Below are positions 7,801 to 15,845 of a stretch of 35,002 nucleotides of DNA, piece after piece. Below the pieces are notes generated by a model that was given only the letters and a program-made list of their open reading frames with translations, was not told the DNA's origin and did not search any database. The position numbers and the translations under genes are program-made. Position 1 is the stretch's first letter. Every line of letters starts with the position of its first letter. This DNA comes from a virus. The stretch lies in the IMG/VR virus record IMGVR_UViG_3300017720_000024, positions 1-35,002 of that record. The stretch is one strand, 5' to 3'.

Positions 7801-10521
7801 TGTTCTATTAGCAAATGATCCTCCACAAATAGAATCTACCTCGTCGTCAAACTTACCTTCAATAGTTATTCTATATCCGTCACCAGCTCCACCAAACTCG
7901 TTGTTAGGTCCAACTATATCTATTATTTTATAGTACTTAGTTCTGCCACCGGTTATAGTTTGAAACTTTAAACTACACTCTGAAGCTCTAGAAATTACGT
8001 TAGCAGCAGATTCTACATCAAACGTTGAGTTAAATTCATTTGCTCTAACCGTAACAAAATTACCATCTGACACAGGAAATCCTTGACCAGTAGTTCCAAA
8101 GAAAGCGTTTAAAATAGTATCGTAAGTTCCGTTAGTTAAAGTTCCTTGTGTGTCTCTATCTAACTTTATATCTTGTGGAGCTTCGTTTTCTATAGCTAGT
8201 ATTTTATATCTGGCAGGCTCTGTTACTGGTATAGGGCTGTCGTGACCTTTTTTTAATTCTAAAAAAGTTTCTTCGTCTACTTTATTTCTATCAGATGATG
8301 CAAATGAAATCCATATATTACCATCTTCAGCATGATACCAGCGATCCATTGCCATGTTGTAATACTCGTTAGAAGTTTCTTTTATAAAAAACTTAAACGA
8401 CTTAGCCCAAGCTGGAGCATTATTTTTAATAGAAGAAACAAAAGAAGTAGAGTCGTTACAAAACTCTTTAGCTATGGATATTGATCCACCCTCTTTGTCT
8501 GCAAGAACAGGTGTTTCTCTACCAAACTCATCTTTATAAACGACACCTAACTGATATGTTCTTTGGCTTTTTATAGACTTAGTAGGTGTTTCTATTTGAG
8601 TCCCTAAGTCTGCGTAGCTAGACACGTTTAAACTTAACCCAAGTTCAGGCGTTACTATGTTATTACTAACATCTACAACATTGTAGTTTTGTATGTAATT
8701 ACCATATATTAATCTATTAGCAGAAACTTCTTGAGCCAGCGCTTTTCTTGGAACGTTGTCCCAAGGTCTTAGCAATTGATTAGCAGGTACTACAGCGTGT
8801 ATTAACTCTGACTCTATTTTTAAACTACCTCTAAATGGTAGCCCATCGTTAACTGCACTTCCCGCACCAACACTATAACCAGCCAAGCCTAGCTCTAAAG
8901 GCCAAAGAGGTTGTCCGTCAGACTGCTTTATTGTTTTTACTGTATATACAGTTGTAGACTTGTCTTCTTTGTATAATACGTCTATCTCAGTTATATCTTT
9001 AGGTCTCTCACTAGGGTGTGGAGCATAGTTTTCTACTCTAAGACTTCTAAGTCTATTAACCATACCTAAGTTGTAACCTTCTTTAGGATAATGATCAAAC
9101 GGACCTGGTAAAAATGCTATCTCAGAAAATGGAGCAAACGGCGAATATTGACCGTCTACATATTTATATCTATAAGAAAATCTTGGAAACTTAAACTCAA
9201 ACAAAGAATTGCTCTGCTCTAGTATAACAAAGAAGCTAGCAGAGTTACCTAACTCAGGATTTATAGTTGTTATTTGTATAGTGTAAATGCTTGCGTCATT
9301 AGGATCTACAGATAATACTTGAGCTCTAATGTCAAAGTCTGTAAAAGAAAGAGGGTTTTGAGAGGTATCCGAAGTTATCAATATAAAGTCTCCTGCTTCA
9401 AATGAAACTTCTTCTTGTAAAACTATTTCTATAGTAGCTCCAGTTCCAACTACGCTGGTAGGAAACTGCGTTGAACCTTCTCCAAATGGCCCAATTAATT
9501 GTATAAAAGGATTGTTTAAAGTAACACTTCCACCATCTGGACCTCCAGGAGTTTCAGTAACGCTTGTTGGATTATATGGTGAATCAACTCTTAGACTTCT
9601 ATTATCAGAGCTTGCTGACATCCTTAAGGTAGGTGGAGCTAAAGGACTTTTTCTTATTGTAGTATTGTTTTCTAGCTCAGAGTACACTGGAACGTCAGAG
9701 TCTAAAATACTAAAGTTTGTAACTACCTCAAACCCGTCGTCAACAAAGCTACCATCTTTTCTTCTACTAACAAGTCTTGTGTGGTAGTCTCCAGAGTTAT
9801 TAGCACTAATGTTTAAGGCGTCGTTGTCAGATCCAGTACCTAATATAGATCTTTTTATGTTTACGGTCTTAGGCTCATTGACATTGTCCGTATACATTAA
9901 TAAGTCTTCAACTATGTTTATAGCTGTTATGTCTGTGTTTCTATTAAAGCTTAAAACAGATCTTGATGTAAATGTTATTAGCCCTGCTGCAGCTGCGAAA
10001 GATTCGTTATCGTGAAGCAAGCTATTTCCTTCGCCAATATCTACAGCTTGAACTTCAATGCCTGAAGAGCTCATCCCTTTTCTTATACCAAACGAGCTAG
10101 AAACTTTTACTTGAGGAATTCCAAGTCCTTCAAGTAATCCAAAGCTAATTAAATTTGTTGTAACCTTGTAAATATCTACAAAAACAAACGTAAAATTGTT
10201 TTCGTCTATATTGTATTTTATTATATAGTTTTTTTGCAAGACATTTCCATCTGCGTGGTTAAACTCATTTCCTGCTACTAGATAGTATATGCAGTTAACT
10301 TCGTTGTCGACTATTGATCCTACGCAATATCCACCTTCAGGTATAATATTCACGGAAACCTCTGTGTTACCAAGAATATTTTCCAAAGAACCTACATTAC
10401 TACCATCAGAAGTAGAAACCTGTACGTTTAATGCATCTCTATATTGACCCGCAGGAACAAGACGCTCATCAAGATCTTTGTTCATTTTGCCCTTAGCAAA
10501 ATTTCTATTAAATTCTGGCAT
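4846..10521 (-). CDS. Very large tail nozzle/stabilisation protein (T7 gp12 / P22 gp10-like N-terminus)
   Basis: At 1891 aa this is the largest gene in the window. The N-terminus (MPEFNRNFAKGKMNKDLDER, then LVPAGQYRDALNVQVSTSDGSN and GSLENILGN) is the recognisable opening of the tail nozzle/stabilisation proteins of podoviruses and marine phages, whose blades close the tail tube. Beta-rich repeats fill the first ~850 residues. A middle part of roughly residues 990-1400, rich in Trp, Asp, His and Asn, looks unlike the rest (for example PGCKWRWRDDPDKR and EDYWWSWNRRQK). The C-terminal third returns to beta-propeller-like sequence, including DTDIVTFCEDKVLKVLSDKDAIF. Common nozzle proteins are roughly 600-1000 aa, so an insertion or fusion is likely. 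It follows two neck proteins and precedes the appendage gene, which fits a central tail role. Confidence 0.75.
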   Translation of the reverse strand: MPEFNRNFAKGKMNKDLDERLVPAGQYRDALNVQVSTSDGSNVGSLENILGNTEVSVNIIPEGGYCVGSIVDNEVNCIYYLVAGNEFNHADGNVLQKNYIIKYNIDENNFTFVFVDIYKVTTNLISFGLLEGLGIPQVKVSSSFGIRKGMSSSGIEVQAVDIGEGNSLLHDNESFAAAAGLITFTSRSVLSFNRNTDITAINIVEDLLMYTDNVNEPKTVNIKRSILGTGSDNDALNISANNSGDYHTRLVSRRKDGSFVDDGFEVVTNFSILDSDVPVYSELENNTTIRKSPLAPPTLRMSASSDNRSLRVDSPYNPTSVTETPGGPDGGSVTLNNPFIQLIGPFGEGSTQFPTSVVGTGATIEIVLQEEVSFEAGDFILITSDTSQNPLSFTDFDIRAQVLSVDPNDASIYTIQITTINPELGNSASFFVILEQSNSLFEFKFPRFSYRYKYVDGQYSPFAPFSEIAFLPGPFDHYPKEGYNLGMVNRLRSLRVENYAPHPSERPKDITEIDVLYKEDKSTTVYTVKTIKQSDGQPLWPLELGLAGYSVGAGSAVNDGLPFRGSLKIESELIHAVVPANQLLRPWDNVPRKALAQEVSANRLIYGNYIQNYNVVDVSNNIVTPELGLSLNVSSYADLGTQIETPTKSIKSQRTYQLGVVYKDEFGRETPVLADKEGGSISIAKEFCNDSTSFVSSIKNNAPAWAKSFKFFIKETSNEYYNMAMDRWYHAEDGNIWISFASSDRNKVDEETFLELKKGHDSPIPVTEPARYKILAIENEAPQDIKLDRDTQGTLTNGTYDTILNAFFGTTGQGFPVSDGNFVTVRANEFNSTFDVESAANVISRASECSLKFQTITGGRTKYYKIIDIVGPNNEFGGAGDGYRITIEGKFDDEVDSICGGSFANRTPGLQLVITHDEFEDKPEFDGKFFVKIFRDATVEQFIMVTNDNDLVVIRGYDMKYLHTYDMHTGGTAGLKNTDNDTSGLGNFPGANTRNDYVRGIAGLNHVHPYNSGYTWADDESVPGNLSEVSNQPNNDGNLEESNGALGNFLATNGGDWGIYKGTWEAGNASEGFEDNNAALLLLTPALLIQYGVALTIADFASDGRAESFWNRYFTKGGQATAFIDDAWALSWAHLPDTIEGGLDGDNTDWHSAPGQVVTNTFGLDLEYTEWNDNASSPNTVNHTSGAPQAPSWAQNGSRGIWSNYMDISITGGFVAPDTHEDDWKDILNDDPKRMDFMDPIHLENGNNQNLYEFMSLLLIPGCKWRWRDDPDKRIHETVDHYRHWGIINAQKTDFNFGDEDYWWSWNRRQKFTIKSNTTIYDARRNANHDGSKGTVLEIMGPYQDDQGFSSENPAIWETKPKEDIGLDIYYEISRAYPVEITSNNHETAILPGYGSLISINGVELEVASIVKNIGVNDAISEGVISIVDGVDVLTGDSLVFNDGYGGEVNLIALESGEGISSIKFSTAFHSSFTNIKLPWNNCYAFGNGVESDRIRDDFNQSQIANGVKASTTIAEQYKEERRSEGLIFSGIFNSISGVNRLNQFIQAEPITKDLEPDNGSIQKLFTRDTDIVTFCEDKVLKVLSDKDAIFEAGGDARLTAANRVLGQAIPFSGDYGISKNPESFAADKYRCYFTDTQRAAVIRLSKDGMTPVSDYGMKDYFTDAFSNASNLRLIGTFDQRKDNYNLTIQNKSKRGRAEIGATITYNEQVKGWVSFKSFLPESGVGVNNNYYTFKNGSMWKHHTNETRNSFYGVNPTDSEHSYVELIFNDAPSSVKNFQTIKYEGTQSRILRHVDDDQYYNLNSKAGWFVEKANSDLQDAKVPEFLNREGKWFNYIKGECTDFNNLDEKEFTVQGIGEATITHSNPEVQPPQPKRVIVKDSSVGNQGQNWI

Positions 10522-10524
10522 ATT

Positions 10525-11454
10525 TTATTTTATCCATTTAGACTTACCTCTCATAATTTGAGTAAGCTCTTGAGTTTTGTAATTTGATAATCTAAGCTTT
10601 GCTTTTCTTAGCTCTGCAAATCTTTCTTTCTTTAGCATTTGAATTGTAGCTGGACTATAGTTTGATCCTGTAGATACTATACTGTAAGAAACGCATTTGT
10701 AAAAAGCTTCTTCAGCTAGCTTAGGTACTAGTGCATCTCCATCATCAGCTAAGCCGTCTGTTATGTAATCAATAACTATTGTTTTACCAACTAGACCTGG
10801 GCTAAAGTATATGTGACCGTTAGCATAGTCAAAGTAATAACTACCATTTGTTTGAGCATGCTCTGGTTCTATTCCAAATCTTTGCCCTAAAGCAAATTCA
10901 GCGTGCCCGTCATTGTAGTTAAAGTCAGCAACTTGATCTTCGTTGCTAGAAGTATTTTGAAAGTTTTTTGTAGTAACAGAGTCTTCTTGAATTAAGCCTG
11001 TAACAACTACATCTCCTACGGCTGGCTCGTTAACAGTTTCCCACCACTCGTCTGTATCTCTTTCAGTAGCTTTTTCGTTTTGTTTTACTTGAGGTCTAAA
11101 AGTATTTTGAGTATCTCTAGCTGGATACAAAGGATGCTTTATACCAGATCCGTCTACGCAGAAAATATCTGTATGATTAACAAAATCGTGTGGCATTGGT
11201 ATATACATCCTATTATCAAGATCAAACTCCCAAGTCTTTTTAGATCTTAAAACATCGTAGTTCATTTCTTGTAAAGCTCTACGACCAAAAAAGAAAACAT
11301 CTTGCCTGTTAGCTTTTGATATTATTTTGTTTTCACCTACGTATATCATTAAAAACGTGCTTACCAAAGCATCTAAAGTTTGGTATTGATAAGAGCCGTG
11401 ATTAGAAGAAATGTTGTAGTAATTGCTTATCGTTGAGTTGCTGTACTGTCCCAT
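10525..11454 (-). CDS. Neck/tail-tube adaptor protein (tail tubular protein A-like)
   Basis: A 309-aa protein whose N-terminal region (TFLMIYVGENKIISKANRQD, then VFFFGRRALQEMNYDVLRSKK) and the segment MPHDFVNHTDIFCVDGSG match a neck/tubular protein type I recognise from marine phage genomes. It always lies just before the nozzle gene there. It probably forms a ring between the portal/adaptor and the nozzle (T7 gp11 position). Its start overlaps the upstream neck gene as TAATG, and only 3 bp separate it from the nozzle gene. C-terminal Lys/Arg-rich residues end in RGKSKWIK. The family call is from memory and context, not an alignment. Confidence 0.65.
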   Translation of the reverse strand: MGQYSNSTISNYYNISSNHGSYQYQTLDALVSTFLMIYVGENKIISKANRQDVFFFGRRALQEMNYDVLRSKKTWEFDLDNRMYIPMPHDFVNHTDIFCVDGSGIKHPLYPARDTQNTFRPQVKQNEKATERDTDEWWETVNEPAVGDVVVTGLIQEDSVTTKNFQNTSSNEDQVADFNYNDGHAEFALGQRFGIEPEHAQTNGSYYFDYANGHIYFSPGLVGKTIVIDYITDGLADDGDALVPKLAEEAFYKCVSYSIVSTGSNYSPATIQMLKKERFAELRKAKLRLSNYKTQELTQIMRGKSKWIK

Positions 11455-12218
11455 TATGATTTTTCATTATTGCTTTGCTCTGCTACTTCAGCTTTAGCTA
11501 AGGAAGCAAGGCCAGGCTTGTTAATAGTTATACCACTTAACATAAGTATTCTATATACTAGATTAGTTTCTTCAGACGGATGCAAATCAAAATTTGATGC
11601 TCCGTTAGCATTGTATAAGGCTTTTTCATTTACTACAACATAGTCCCAGTTAACCTTGTTAGGCACTCGTATGTACCCTATTGATATAGTGCCTGTAAAT
11701 TGTTGACTAGAATTAATATAAACCTTTATTAGATTTACATTGTCATCAGTGAACGCTGGTCCTCCTGCGCTATCGTTAAACATACGAACATATATAGGCG
11801 AGTTGTCGTGCGCTTGCGCGGCATAGACTGCTCTAGCTTGATTTTTAAAATCTTTAAAAGTAACTTGCTGGGCCGTAGGACTAAGAACATCCGTGCCAGC
11901 ACTAACTCTAGTTAGCCTATACATAAGACTACTGTTTGGCAATATGTGCCCGTTAGTCTTTGCTTCAGTAAAGTTTATTGTATCTGAATCAACTAAAAAC
12001 CTAGATATTTTATCTTGAATGTAGTCAACAGAGTCTGAGTAACTCGAATCGTTACCAGGGTTTCTAAGATATTGATTTAAGTGGTGAAAATACTCTTCGA
12101 ATATTTCCATCTGCGATTGATTCGCTAGAAGGTTAAACTCTTGCGGAGTTATATAACCTCTTTGTTCTTTATTTGCTAACGCCAGTACACGTTGGTATAC
12201 TGTATCTACACTTACCAT
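11454..12218 (-). CDS. Head-tail connector/neck protein
   Basis: A 254-aa protein starting MVSVDTVYQRVLALANKEQR and continuing GYITPQEFNLLANQSQMEIF. This opening recurs in marine phage virion modules directly upstream of the tubular/neck gene. A helical N-terminal third is followed by a beta-rich region (TISIGYIRVPNKVNWDYVVV) and a short helical C-terminus. No enzymatic motif is seen. Its place between the capsid genes and the tail genes, and the TAATG overlap with the next neck gene, support a connector (adaptor ring) role. A hairpin lies in its 5' leader at 12239-12266. Confidence 0.65.
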   Translation of the reverse strand: MVSVDTVYQRVLALANKEQRGYITPQEFNLLANQSQMEIFEEYFHHLNQYLRNPGNDSSYSDSVDYIQDKISRFLVDSDTINFTEAKTNGHILPNSSLMYRLTRVSAGTDVLSPTAQQVTFKDFKNQARAVYAAQAHDNSPIYVRMFNDSAGGPAFTDDNVNLIKVYINSSQQFTGTISIGYIRVPNKVNWDYVVVNEKALYNANGASNFDLHPSEETNLVYRILMLSGITINKPGLASLAKAEVAEQSNNEKS

Positions 12219-12238
12219 ATAATTATCTTTTATAGTTA

Positions 12239-12266
12239 AGTAGCCACCCTATAAAGAGTGGCTACT
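12239..12266 (-). terminator. Intergenic hairpin between capsid-side and neck genes
   Basis: A 9-bp perfect stem (AGTAGCCAC / GTGGCTACT) closes a 10-nt loop in the 62-bp gap between the 273-aa gene and the first neck gene. On the minus strand the bases after the stem (TTAACTATAAAAG) contain no real U-tract, so a factor-independent terminator is doubtful. A processing or mRNA-stabilising hairpin, or a partial attenuator, is as likely. Confidence 0.45.
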
Positions 12267-12280
12267 CTCCTATAAAGTAA

Positions 12281-13102
12281 TTACATACTTAGTTGCTTTT
12301 CTATGTTAGAGTATATATCCATACCTTCGTCTGTTTTAAACCAAGCGGCTAAAGCAGAATATGGGTGCTCGTCAAAAGGAACTGTCATGATTTTTCTATC
12401 ATTTGATCCCCACATAAAGTATCGTTGATCTTTAGATAATTTAATAATTCCAGCTTCAACAGCTTTAATACCAAAGTTTCTAAGCTCTACGTTTTCATCT
12501 TGAACAAGCTCTAAGAATAAAAGAGGATTTCTCTTTGCAAACACTAGACAATCTCGCTTAAGCTCCTTAGAACTCATGTCTGATACCTTAGATCCTAACT
12601 CTACCCTCATTATAGCTTCCATCTTATCTATATCTAAAGTTCTAGCTAATACTAGTGCGTCAGCTTCTAGCTCTAAGTAATCTAATTCTTCAGCAGCTCT
12701 TACTTGAGGCTTGTGTTCGCTGTAAAGCTTGTCTCTCATTGGATGATACAAAGATAATAGCTTTTGCAGAGTTACTTTCTCTCTTGGAACAAACAAAGCT
12801 CCATTTCTAAACATAATATGAGCCAGCCTTTGGTCGCCTTGCATTTCATCAACAAATGAAGTTCTTTGATTTTCACAATACTTTAACTCTCTTTCATAAC
12901 CTTTGTCTTCATCAAAGTAATATATACCTGAAGACTTCATCGAATAAGACAAAGCGCTTCTATTTTGATTTAAGTAATAAATCCTATCCTTAACTTCCCA
13001 AGAAGGTTTTATAGGTTCAACTTTTTTAGGTTTTGGTGTTTCAACAACCGGTGTTTCAACAACAGGTGCCTCCACCTCTTTTTGTGTTTGTTTTTTTGCC
13101 AT
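12281..13102 (-). CDS. Hypothetical capsid-region protein, 273 aa
   Basis: It begins with a low-complexity linker containing a short repeat (APVVETPVVETPKPKK, about residues 12-30). A mostly helical, charged globular part follows. Aromatic-rich segments (DRIYYLNQNRSALSYSMKSSG and MFRNGALFVPREKVTLQKLL) and a C-terminal part with KRNPLLFLELVQDENVELRN are notable, but I cannot assign them to a family. It is transcribed after the major capsid gene but separated from it by the terminator at 13116-13152, so its expression may be lower or come from read-through or its own promoter. Position suggests a head-completion or minor capsid protein. No function is shown by the sequence. Confidence 0.6.
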   Translation of the reverse strand: MAKKQTQKEVEAPVVETPVVETPKPKKVEPIKPSWEVKDRIYYLNQNRSALSYSMKSSGIYYFDEDKGYERELKYCENQRTSFVDEMQGDQRLAHIMFRNGALFVPREKVTLQKLLSLYHPMRDKLYSEHKPQVRAAEELDYLELEADALVLARTLDIDKMEAIMRVELGSKVSDMSSKELKRDCLVFAKRNPLLFLELVQDENVELRNFGIKAVEAGIIKLSKDQRYFMWGSNDRKIMTVPFDEHPYSALAAWFKTDEGMDIYSNIEKQLSM

Positions 13103-13115
13103 GATATAATATAAT

Positions 13116-13152
13116 AAAAAATTAAAAAAAAAGATCGGGGCCGAAGCCCCGA
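13116..13152 (-). terminator. Rho-independent-type terminator after the major capsid gene
   Basis: A 7-bp GC-rich stem (TCGGGGC / GCCCCGA) with a UUCG tetraloop on the transcribed minus strand is followed by a run of nine T with one or two interruptions. It lies 15 bp past the capsid stop codon. In a very AT-rich sequence this is the clearest intrinsic terminator seen. It would let the capsid transcript end separately from the neck and tail genes. Confidence 0.85.
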
Positions 13153-13166
13153 CCTAATAATTATGC

Positions 13167-14663
13167 TTACTTCATTAACATGAAGTTGTTAGCACCTTGA
13201 GTAACCAAACATCTTTCAGATAAATAGTTTACTTGCATTGCATCTAGATCAGATGTGATGTTTCCACCAACAGATCCAGTGATCCAAGTTTTCATTTTTC
13301 TATCGTCCATTTGAGAAGCTCTATAACGTACGTGTAAGAACGGACGCTTTAAGTTTCTACCTAACGTTTGATCGTATACAGTTGATACACCAGCTGGTAT
13401 TACAACACCACGGATACCAAAGCCTACAGCTCTATCGTTGATAGATCCACGAGTAGCTTTATCGTTTAAGTATCTCATGTCAGACTTATAGAAGTCGTAA
13501 GATCCTCTACGGAATCCAGAGAAACCTAAGTTAAGCGCCATGTCTTCGTCGTTGTTGAATACTCCGTAAGAAGTACCACCAGCACCGTAAGAATTCATAG
13601 AAGCTAACATGTCATCAATTGCTAGAGACGTAGCTCTGTTTACAAACATCATGTTTTCTTCAATAGCACCTTGCTTATCAAACTCCGCTAAGATAGCGTC
13701 AAACTCAGCTAAATCAGTAGCAGCGTTAACACCAGTAACACCAGTAGTAATATTACCACGGTTTTCAATAGCAGCGAATAAACCTTCAGTACCGAAGCTA
13801 TCGCCTGATGCAGATAAAAACTCGTCAAGATCAGAGTCAGCAGTACCAGTTGCAGCAGCTGCTCCTGGAACACCTTTAACAGCTTCTAACATAGTCATCT
13901 CTAAATAGTCAGTGAAACGAGAGCGAGTATCGCCTTCAGCTTTCAAGTACCATAAGTAACCATTCTGTCCGTCTTCACCAGCTATTTCTACCCAACCAAT
14001 TTGAGACACGTCAGATCCGTTGATCTCATAGTAGTCTTTCATTATGATTGGCTTGTTGCTGAATGATTTGTGCTGTGGCTTAACAGATTTAGCACCTTCT
14101 GCAGCTGATCCTTGACCTACCGCTCCTTTACCAAATTCAGAACCAACAACTAATACTGTACATGCTACTGTCCCTGTTGAGAACGAAGCTGAGTCATCAA
14201 TTTCGTCATGCTCGTAAGGCTTAACAGTAACTACATCAGCTGTACCAACTAAAGCGTCTGTACATAAACATTTGATTACACCTTCAGAAGTAGCTACTAC
14301 AACTTGGTCGTTTAATCTAATACCGTGCGTAGTAGTTAAAGCGTTTCCGTCAATATCTTTTTGGATAGTTAATTCACCAGTTGCAGTGTTAATTTGGCCC
14401 GTATAAGATAAGTGAAGTCTACCTTGCTCTGTCCAAATTACTTGATCAGAAGTCATAGACTCTTCAGCACCTACTTGAGATAAAAAACCTGCGATAGTTC
14501 TCGGTCCGAAAACTTCAGCTTCAGCCTCAATTAGGTCTGGTAAATATTGCTGTGCCCAGTCATTGCCTGCACCGCTTGTAAAATCGATGTAGTTCGAAGA
14601 TAACGTAGCTCTCACTGGAGCAGCTACACTATTCAGACCTCCACCGGGATTTGAAATTGCCAT
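13167..14663 (-). CDS. Major capsid protein
   Basis: A 498-aa protein starting MAISNPGGGLNSVAAPVRAT, with LSSNYIDFTSGAGNDWAQQYLPDLIEAE following. This opening recurs in marine phage capsid proteins. The length fits an HK97-fold capsid subunit. Recognisable parts are an early segment EVFGPRTIAGFLSQVGAEES, a beta-rich region at about residues 90-175, a region naming ordered strands around GYLWYLKAEGDTRSRFTDY, and a C-terminal part with GIRGVVIPAGVSTVYDQTLG. Codon use is cleaner and less repetitive than in neighbours, as expected for a highly expressed gene. It lies after portal and scaffold and is followed by a strong terminator. The assignment rests on recognition plus gene order. Confidence 0.85.
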   Translation of the reverse strand: MAISNPGGGLNSVAAPVRATLSSNYIDFTSGAGNDWAQQYLPDLIEAEAEVFGPRTIAGFLSQVGAEESMTSDQVIWTEQGRLHLSYTGQINTATGELTIQKDIDGNALTTTHGIRLNDQVVVATSEGVIKCLCTDALVGTADVVTVKPYEHDEIDDSASFSTGTVACTVLVVGSEFGKGAVGQGSAAEGAKSVKPQHKSFSNKPIIMKDYYEINGSDVSQIGWVEIAGEDGQNGYLWYLKAEGDTRSRFTDYLEMTMLEAVKGVPGAAAATGTADSDLDEFLSASGDSFGTEGLFAAIENRGNITTGVTGVNAATDLAEFDAILAEFDKQGAIEENMMFVNRATSLAIDDMLASMNSYGAGGTSYGVFNNDEDMALNLGFSGFRRGSYDFYKSDMRYLNDKATRGSINDRAVGFGIRGVVIPAGVSTVYDQTLGRNLKRPFLHVRYRASQMDDRKMKTWITGSVGGNITSDLDAMQVNYLSERCLVTQGANNFMLMK

Positions 14664-14694
14664 AATAAATATGTTTTTAAGTTATGGAAGAAAA

Positions 14695-15828
14695 CTATTT
14701 CCTTCCTTTTTTTATTCTAACTTTAAAATCTGAAGAAGAATCGCCGCTCAATACTCTGTACTTAGTTCCGCCAACTACAACCTCTTTGTTTGTTTGCCTA
14801 GGATCCATATTAATGTTCTTAGACTTTTCAACAGAAGTTTTTAAAGCATCAGCTTTACCTTGTTCGTAGAAGTGATTAGCTATAGCATCAGCGTTCATAG
14901 CGGTATATAAACCTTTATGATAGCCCGCCGCATCTTCTATTGATCCTTCTTTATTCAAAAACTTTTTGATAAAGTTACCAATATCGCTCTGGGTTTCTTT
15001 AACGCCATTAACATCTTTAACATTAAACCTATATTTCTTTTCTCCAACGTTATATTCAAAACCTTTGAACTTATCAGAAAATAATTTTTCAGTTTTACTG
15101 TTAAACGCGCTTTGAATCTTTTCGTTCTTTTGCTTGCTTACTTCAGATTCTTTGTTATATCGATTAAAAAAATCCATAGCTTTCTTCGCCTCTGGCGGAA
15201 GCTTTGAACCAGCTTTAATCTCATCGTAATATTTAGACTTTTGCCCGTCTAAGTAGGCTTTCGCTTCGGCAACTTGCTCTTTTAAAGCGATTTTCTTTTT
15301 TCTTATTTCTTTGTCATCGTCAACATCTTCGTCAAAGCTAAAAGTTTCGTCCATTAAAAACTTTCTTTCTTCAGCGTCAAGATGAGGTTTTGTTACTTTA
15401 TAGTACTCTTCTAAAGCAGTTAGATTGTCCATCTCGCTATAGTCTTTGTTTAGCTTGACATAATCCTCAACAGTACCACCTGTTTCTTTCATGAAGTCTA
15501 CTAGCTTCTCTACGTTCTCAGGAAGATTTGTTTCAGGCGCTTCTTCAGCTATTATTTCTTCGACAGCTTCTTCAGCTTGCCCCTGCTCTTCTTCGGTAAT
15601 TTCTTCTAGTACTGGCTGCTCTTGTGCTTCGTTTTCCGCTTGTACTTCTTCTTGTTTCGGTGCGGAGTCGGTAGCTTCATCGCTTCCAGCCACTCCTGCC
15701 TCGTCAACTCTACTTTCTTCAACATCTTCTTTTTTGCTTAAGTCCACCTTGTGAACTGTTTCTTCTGGTTTCTTTTTCAAGCTTACCTTAGTTACGTTTT
15801 CTTCTTGTACTTCTTTTGTTTCTTCCAT
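14695..15828 (-). CDS. Putative capsid scaffolding protein
   Basis: A 377-aa protein with a very acidic, low-complexity N-terminal third (about residues 10-105, dominated by Glu, Val and Ala). A charged helical middle is likely coiled coil (KKKIALKEQVAEAKAYLDGQ), and the C-terminus is basic, ending KVRIKKGRK. Acidic, helical proteins with a basic tail encoded between portal and major capsid protein are typically scaffolds that shape the procapsid and bind capsid subunits through the basic tail. No protease motif is visible, so a head protease fusion is not supported. The leader is A/T-only before the ATG. Confidence 0.7.
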   Translation of the reverse strand: MEETKEVQEENVTKVSLKKKPEETVHKVDLSKKEDVEESRVDEAGVAGSDEATDSAPKQEEVQAENEAQEQPVLEEITEEEQGQAEEAVEEIIAEEAPETNLPENVEKLVDFMKETGGTVEDYVKLNKDYSEMDNLTALEEYYKVTKPHLDAEERKFLMDETFSFDEDVDDDKEIRKKKIALKEQVAEAKAYLDGQKSKYYDEIKAGSKLPPEAKKAMDFFNRYNKESEVSKQKNEKIQSAFNSKTEKLFSDKFKGFEYNVGEKKYRFNVKDVNGVKETQSDIGNFIKKFLNKEGSIEDAAGYHKGLYTAMNADAIANHFYEQGKADALKTSVEKSKNINMDPRQTNKEVVVGGTKYRVLSGDSSSDFKVRIKKGRK

Positions 15829-15845
15829 AATATAAAATATAATAA

